Positions 5,170 to 7,367 of a stretch of 7,367 bases of DNA are shown piece after piece. Within the stretch, counting starts at the first letter, position 1. Each line of letters starts with the position of its first letter. Below the pieces are notes generated by a model that saw only the letters and a list, made by a program, of their open reading frames with translations, was not told the origin of the DNA and ran no database searches. Source of the stretch: Haloferacaceae archaeon (GTDB lineage: Archaea; Halobacteriota; Halobacteria; Halobacteriales; Haloferacaceae); assembly GCA_018609965.1 (NCBI GenBank), contig JAHENP010000235.1, forward strand, positions 1-7,367. Reading direction: 5' to 3'. Both the position numbers and the translations under genes were made by a program.

Positions 5170-6132
5170 TCAGTTCGACCAACGGGTGAAAAACTCCCAC
5201 ATCGCGTCGCTGGCCTCCGGTGCGTTCGGCGCCGCGAACGACCCGGCGTCACCGCCAGACCACTCGTGGCCCATGTCGTCGACGAGCCAGTACTCAACGT
5301 TCACACGACCCTGTGTGTCCGTGTAGCGGTCACGCCGGTAGTCGTACCCTCCCGTGGAGTCGTAGATACGGTCGTCCGGATTCGTCGTGACAACCCCGCC
5401 ACCGGCGACGAGATCGTTCGTCTCGACGGCCTGTGTGCGTGCTTGGTCGCCGTTCGTGTCGTTCACGGTGAAGTCACTCTCACCGTGGAACACGATAGTG
5501 GGCACACGGTCAGTGACGCCGTACTCTTGCATCGCCTCGTATGCGTCTTCGGCCTTGTAGTACGGGTCTGGCCCCCCCCACGTCATCGCGTACGTTCCAG
5601 TCGTCGCGGTGTCGGCGGCGTCGTACTCCAGCCCCGAGTGGATGCCGCCGGCCGCGAACACGTCCGCGTACGACACCATGAGGTTCGGCACCATCCCCGC
5701 CCCCGCGGAGAAGCCGGCGACGTAGATTCGGTCGGTGTCCAACGACTCCACGCTCGCCGCGTTCAGCGCGATGTTGGCGATAGACGCCCCCTCGCCGCTC
5801 CCCCGTTCGGTGTTGGCGTCGTAGTACCAGTTCCAACAGTCGAAGGCGTTCGAGAACGACGACTGGTCGGGGTAGACGACGACGAACCCCTCGCGTTCGG
5901 CGACATCGTTCATCCCCGTCGCGGCCGCGAAGTCGTCCGGCTCCTGTGAACAACCGTGGAGCATCACCACCAACGGCTCCCCGCCGCTGGCGTCCGACGG
6001 GACGTACTTCGTGTAGTGGAGCCCGTCGTAGTACTCGTCCGTGTACGATCCTGCCGCCGACGCCGGGAGTGTGGCGACACCCGCGACTGTGACCCCTGCC
6101 CCGACCGCCTTCAGTAGCTGTCTGCGACGCAT
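5170..6132 (-). CDS. Tat-exported PHB-depolymerase-family esterase
   Basis: This 320-residue alpha/beta hydrolase belongs to the family of short-chain polyhydroxyalkanoate depolymerases and feruloyl/acetylxylan-type esterases (LpqC-like). The N-terminus MRRRQLLKAVGAGVTVAG is a twin-arginine signal, probably cut after an Ala near 26-27. There is no lipobox Cys, so the enzyme is likely released outside the cell. Visible sites are the oxyanion loop LHGCSQ (58-63), nucleophile S142 in GFSAG, D220 in FHGESDFTV and H289 in MGHEWSGGD, which complete a triad. The protein has only two cysteines, C61 and C99 (FDCWNWYY), placed for the disulfide seen in this family. There is no separate polymer- or carbohydrate-binding domain. 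No PHA synthesis genes are near, so the substrate is open: extracellular PHB, an aryl ester or another polyester. The ATG sits about 32 nt after a TATA box. It forms its own transcription unit ahead of the metal regulator operon. Confidence 0.87.
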   Translation of the reverse strand: MRRRQLLKAVGAGVTVAGVATLPASAAGSYTDEYYDGLHYTKYVPSDASGGEPLVVMLHGCSQEPDDFAAATGMNDVAEREGFVVVYPDQSSFSNAFDCWNWYYDANTERGSGEGASIANIALNAASVESLDTDRIYVAGFSAGAGMVPNLMVSYADVFAAGGIHSGLEYDAADTATTGTYAMTWGGPDPYYKAEDAYEAMQEYGVTDRVPTIVFHGESDFTVNDTNGDQARTQAVETNDLVAGGGVVTTNPDDRIYDSTGGYDYRRDRYTDTQGRVNVEYWLVDDMGHEWSGGDAGSFAAPNAPEASDAMWEFFTRWSN

Positions 6133-6160
6133 GACACATAGTGACAGGGTGTGATTCGGG

Positions 6161-6168
6161 CATAAATT
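6161..6168 (-). promoter_or_regulatory. TATA box of the esterase gene
   Basis: On the minus strand this reads AATTTATG, with its centre about 32 nt upstream of the esterase ATG, predicting a leader of about 6 nt. A second AT-rich patch at about 6200-6213 could be an alternative promoter giving a longer leader, but its match is poorer and its distance atypical for this window. Confidence 0.6.
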
Positions 6169-6173
6169 GCCAC

Positions 6174-6187
6174 GTTAACAGATTAAC
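6174..6187. repeat. Inverted repeat GTTAA-N4-TTAAC upstream of the esterase promoter
   Basis: Perfect 5-bp arms flank the spacer CAGA. The site begins about 6 nt upstream of the esterase TATA box, where it would overlap the TFB recognition region. It shares the arm-N4-arm layout of the metal operon palindrome but has a different sequence. It could be an activator or repressor site; short AT-rich palindromes also arise by chance. Confidence 0.4.
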
Positions 6188-6311
6188 CTCGTGCTGTTGA
6201 CATTAGAATACACCGTGGCGCAGCTGGAACCCTCGGGGGTGGGAGGCAGACGACGGCGAGAGACACGAGACAACCGACGACGGTCGGCAGGTTCCTCCGC
6301 CCGAGTCGCGG

Positions 6312-7100
6312 TCACGCCGGGGGGTCGACGCTCGTCACCGACGATGTCTTCCGGAGGTCCCACACCTGTACGTCGGCACCGTCCGCGAGCGGCTGGCCGT
6401 CGAACCCGCTGGCGGAACGCCACTCGGCGAACGGCGACACACGCGCCAGCAGCTCTACCTGCTGTGGCGGGAGGTGTGCGTTCAGGTACGTCTCCTGGGC
6501 GGTTACCTCGCCGTCGCCGTCGAGCAGCTCCCGTTCGGCGCGGTACGTCTGTGCGACCTCGTCGGCGACGGTGGTCCGGGTGCGCGCTTGCAGTGTCTCT
6601 CCGTCGTCGGTGGTCACGCTCGTCTCGCGCCACTCGCCGAAGGAGTCGGCGATCACCGCCTGTCGCGGGACGTACACGTCGAACAGGAGCCGGCCACCCG
6701 GCCGGAGAAGCGTGTGTGCGGCCTTGAGCGCGGCCAGCTGGTCGTCGACGGTCGTGAGTGCGGCCAACGAGTTGTACGGGACAACCACGAGATCGTACAG
6801 CCGGTCGACTCCGGGCGACCGGAAGTCACCGACCCAGACGGTCGGGTCGAGATCGGCGGTGTCGGCCTTCTCGCGCAACACGTCGAGCATCGCCGGCGAG
6901 GCGTCGAACCCGTCGGCGTCCACGCCGTCCCGCAACAACGCCAGATACAGGCGGCCGGTGCCACAGGCACCCTCCAACACCGGCCCGTCTGCGGCCGCCG
7001 CAGCCTCGCGGTAGAACGCCTCGTCACCGACAGTGGTGTCGCGCAGTCGTTCCTCGTAGAACCGGGCGAACGGCTCGGTGTACTCGTTGACTCCGGTCAC
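6312..7100 (-). CDS. Class I SAM-dependent methyltransferase, substrate unknown
   Basis: This 262-residue soluble protein has the Rossmann methyltransferase motifs: motif I VLEGACGTGRLYLAL (41-55), GFDASPAML (64-72) with D66 as the likely ribose-binding acid, motif IV YDLVVVPYNSLAAL (102-115) and LLRPGGRLLFDVYVP (131-145). A helical N-terminus (about 5-35, YTEPFARFYEERL) would cap the cofactor. The C-terminal part (about 155-250) is mainly beta-strand and probably forms the substrate side. The order suits a small-molecule or modified-residue methyltransferase; nothing identifies the acceptor. The start is a GTG about 28 nt after a TATA box, consistent with a leaderless transcript. The gene stands alone: about 180 nt separate it from the esterase and about 155 nt from the tRNA, so context gives no clue to its role. 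Confidence 0.85.
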   Translation of the reverse strand: MTGVNEYTEPFARFYEERLRDTTVGDEAFYREAAAAADGPVLEGACGTGRLYLALLRDGVDADGFDASPAMLDVLREKADTADLDPTVWVGDFRSPGVDRLYDLVVVPYNSLAALTTVDDQLAALKAAHTLLRPGGRLLFDVYVPRQAVIADSFGEWRETSVTTDDGETLQARTRTTVADEVAQTYRAERELLDGDGEVTAQETYLNAHLPPQQVELLARVSPFAEWRSASGFDGQPLADGADVQVWDLRKTSSVTSVDPPA

Positions 7101-7124
7101 GCCTGTCTCCGTGTGCGTCTCCGT

Positions 7125-7132
7125 TCATAAAC
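7125..7132 (-). promoter_or_regulatory. TATA box of the methyltransferase gene
   Basis: On the minus strand this reads GTTTATGA, with its centre about 28 nt upstream of the GTG start. The predicted transcription start falls within about 2 nt of that GTG, so the message should be leaderless. This supports GTG rather than a downstream codon as the real start. Confidence 0.6.
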
Positions 7133-7203
7133 CGGGTCGTTTTGTTGCACTGTCCGTGACAACGGTCGGCTCGCCTCGCTCGCCTGTGCGTGATCTCCCT
7201 GCC

Positions 7204-7225
7204 CCGAACCCTCGTCCCGGTTCGG
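7204..7225. other. Hairpin-forming inverted repeat between the methyltransferase gene and the tRNA gene
   Basis: CCGAACC (7204-7210) and GGTTCGG (7219-7225) form a perfect 7-bp stem around an 8-nt loop. On the minus strand it lies about 31 nt past the tRNA 3' end and about 70 nt upstream of the methyltransferase TATA box. It could stabilise or help process the tRNA trailer, or act as a protein site. No T tract directly follows it, so it is not a classic intrinsic terminator. Confidence 0.4.
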
Positions 7226-7242
7226 TTTGCTCACGCCGCTCG

Positions 7243-7246
7243 AAAA
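7243..7246 (-). terminator. Short T run after tRNA-Arg
   Basis: On the minus strand a T4 run (GAGTTTTCG) begins about 10 nt after the tRNA 3' end. Short T tracts at this distance commonly end archaeal tRNA transcripts. Four bases is a weak signal, so this is tentative. Confidence 0.35.
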
Positions 7247-7255
7247 CTCACTGCA

Positions 7256-7328
7256 CGGGCGGCGAGGGATTCGAACCCCCGGCCCCTTGGTCCGGAACCA
7301 AGTGTTCTGTCCACTGAACTAGCCGCCC
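7256..7328 (-). tRNA. tRNA-Arg, anticodon CCG
   Basis: The 73-nt gene folds as a full cloverleaf. The acceptor stem is GGGCGGC/GCCGCCC with discriminator G. The D stem is GTTC/GAAC around AGTGGACA. The anticodon stem CTTGG/CCAAG encloses the loop TTCCGGA with anticodon CCG, reading the Arg codon CGG. The variable loop is GGGCC, and the T stem GGGGG/CCCTC with one G-U pair encloses TTCGAAT. The 3' CCA is not encoded, so it must be added after transcription. No intron is visible. A 79-codon frame on the opposite strand, ending in GEGFEPPAPWSGTKCSVH, is the usual antisense artefact of a tRNA gene. Confidence 0.96.
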
Positions 7329-7352
7329 TCACTCGTCCCTAACCCGGACGGC

Positions 7353-7360
7353 GATTTCAA
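7353..7360 (-). promoter_or_regulatory. Possible TATA box of tRNA-Arg
   Basis: On the minus strand this reads TTGAAATC, with its centre about 28 nt upstream of the mature tRNA 5' end. The position is right for a start at or just before the tRNA. The sequence match is weak and the window ends 7 bases further on, so it cannot be tested against an upstream element. Confidence 0.35.
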
Positions 7361-7367
7361 CCCTTCG

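Noticed and set aside
5066..5200. N-terminal extension of the metal regulator by 45 codons
   Set aside because: It covers the TATA box and the operator-like palindrome, and DtxR-family proteins start close to the MEDYLKAIY helix.
5146..5949. A 267-codon + strand frame opposite the esterase
   Set aside because: It is a Val/Arg/His-rich shadow of a complete esterase with signal peptide and catalytic triad.
6226..6305. GGAACC/GGTTCC and CTCGGG/CCCGAG complementary pairs
   Set aside because: The pairs are not nested in an order that would form one hairpin, and the arms are only 6 bp.
7078..7317. A 79-codon + strand frame ending GEGFEPPAPWSGTKCSVH
   Set aside because: It is the antisense translation of the tRNA-Arg gene, a well-known false protein family in databases; its upstream part covers the methyltransferase promoter.
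7256..7328. tRNA-Arg as an integration site for a mobile element
   Set aside because: No integrase gene and no second copy of the tRNA 3' end were seen in the window; the window ends too close to the tRNA to exclude one upstream.

Overview
The window looks like chromosomal DNA of a halophilic archaeon (class Halobacteria). It is strongly GC-rich. Its proteins are rich in Asp and Glu, and single AT-rich TATA-like boxes sit about 25-35 nt upstream of most start codons, which implies leaderless or nearly leaderless transcripts. Several families are ones I associate with haloarchaea, including a TbsP/DUF5821-type regulator and a dUTPase beginning at an F-x-S-G-A motif. I cannot assign a genus. 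I see no transposase, integrase, phage gene or CRISPR array.

Layout: a TbsP/DUF5821-like regulator (35-844, +) is convergent with a full-length aconitase (886-2859, -), with a T6 run serving as a probable aconitase terminator. A 275-nt divergent intergenic region holds the aconitase promoter, three tandem 26-nt repeats and a weak promoter for a dUTPase-like gene (3135-3656, +). That gene ends 6 nt from the end of a GDT1/UPF0016 transporter gene (3663-4370, -). The transporter overlaps a DtxR/MntR-family regulator (4367-5065, -) by 4 nt (GTGA), so the two form an operon transcribed regulator first. Between this operon's TATA box and its start codon lies a palindrome, ATTAGA-N4-TCTAAT, resembling a DtxR/SirR-type operator. 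Further upstream on the same strand are a Tat-exported PHB-depolymerase-family esterase (5170-6132, -), a class I SAM methyltransferase (6312-7100, -) and tRNA-Arg with anticodon CCG (7256-7328, -).

The clearest functional unit is the regulator-transporter pair. The regulator has Asp at both positions where iron-type DtxR proteins have Met and Cys, and the transporter belongs to a family of Mn2+/Ca2+ exporters. Together with the operator-like site this reads as a self-regulated manganese homeostasis operon. Aconitase serves the citric acid and glyoxylate cycles, the dUTPase cleans the nucleotide pool, and the esterase acts outside the cell. These last genes look like ordinary single-gene transcription units. 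I found no evidence of a wholly new system. The items most worth a second look are the operator and metal-site prediction, the asymmetric GDT1 motif and the 26-nt repeats.
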